A DNA stretch of 6,460 nucleotides from assembly GCA_943323725.2 (NCBI GenBank), contig CALPIW020000090.1, forward strand, positions 1-6,460. The letters run 5' to 3'. The stretch's first letter is position 1. Each line of letters starts with the position of its first letter. Of this stretch, positions 6,369 through 6,460 are shown piece after piece. Under the pieces are notes generated by a model. That model was given only the letters and a program-made list of their open reading frames with translations, did no database searches and was not told where the DNA came from. The DNA is from Polynucleobacter meluiroseus (GTDB lineage Bacteria > Verrucomicrobiota > Verrucomicrobiia > Opitutales > UBA953). Both the position numbers and the translations under genes were made by a program.

Positions 6369-6460
6369 ATGATGTATCGTTGCCTCCTGCTCTTCTTCTT
6401 CGCCGGCGTGTTCGCCGCCGACGTCCCGACCGACGCCACCTTCGCCGACCTCGCGGTCCC
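6369..6460 (+). CDS. Predicted secreted protein (N-terminal 30 residues, cut by window edge)
   Basis: An ATG at 6369, 17 bp after the DUF2238 stop, opens a frame that runs to the window edge without a stop. It begins MMYRCLLLFFFAGVFAADVP, a good Sec signal peptide: one positive charge, a hydrophobic core at about 6-15, and a likely signal peptidase cut after FAA or VFA. The residues after it (TDATFADLAV) are too few to name a family. Close spacing and shared strand suggest it is the third gene of the rightward operon and that its product acts in the envelope, as the two before it do. A second ATG directly follows the first, so the start is uncertain by one codon. Confidence 0.65.
   Translation, partial: MMYRCLLLFFFAGVFAADVPTDATFADLAV

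Overview
The window is GC-rich and densely coding, with no RNA gene, insertion sequence, CRISPR array or phage gene that I can see. Two features suggest Verrucomicrobiota, perhaps Opitutae-like, or a related PVC-group bacterium: a Gfo/Idh/MocA oxidoreductase with a twin-arginine signal, and scarce Shine-Dalgarno sequences. This taxonomic call is inference from family resemblance, not from a marker gene.

Layout. A leftward (minus-strand) block runs from about 4306 to the left edge. It holds a PaaK/CapK-type adenylate-forming enzyme (4306-3074), a short gap with a terminator-like hairpin (3001-3034), a branched-chain amino acid aminotransferase ilvE (2993-2124), an ABC exporter half-transporter (2101-272), and the first 91 codons of a second half-transporter (from 275, cut by the edge). 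The two ABC genes overlap by ATGA, and the second has a well-spaced Shine-Dalgarno inside the end of the first. They probably form a heterodimeric exporter: the first subunit has Asp where the catalytic Walker B Glu is expected.

A 141-bp divergent intergenic region (4307-4447) separates this block from a rightward block. It contains two related 30-bp elements with inverted-repeat ends, whose centres lie exactly 60 bp apart.

The rightward block holds a Tat-signal Gfo/Idh/MocA oxidoreductase (4448-5734), a DUF2238 membrane protein that overlaps it by 13 bp (5722-6351), and the start of a predicted secreted protein (6369 to the right edge).

Most genes look like ordinary families. The observations most worth following are the paired palindromic elements between the divergent genes, the terminator-like hairpin lying only 7 nt before the ilvE start, and the asymmetric ATP site predicted for the ABC pair. 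No clearly new multi-gene system is visible. The link between the adenylating enzyme, ilvE and the exporter rests on gene order alone.
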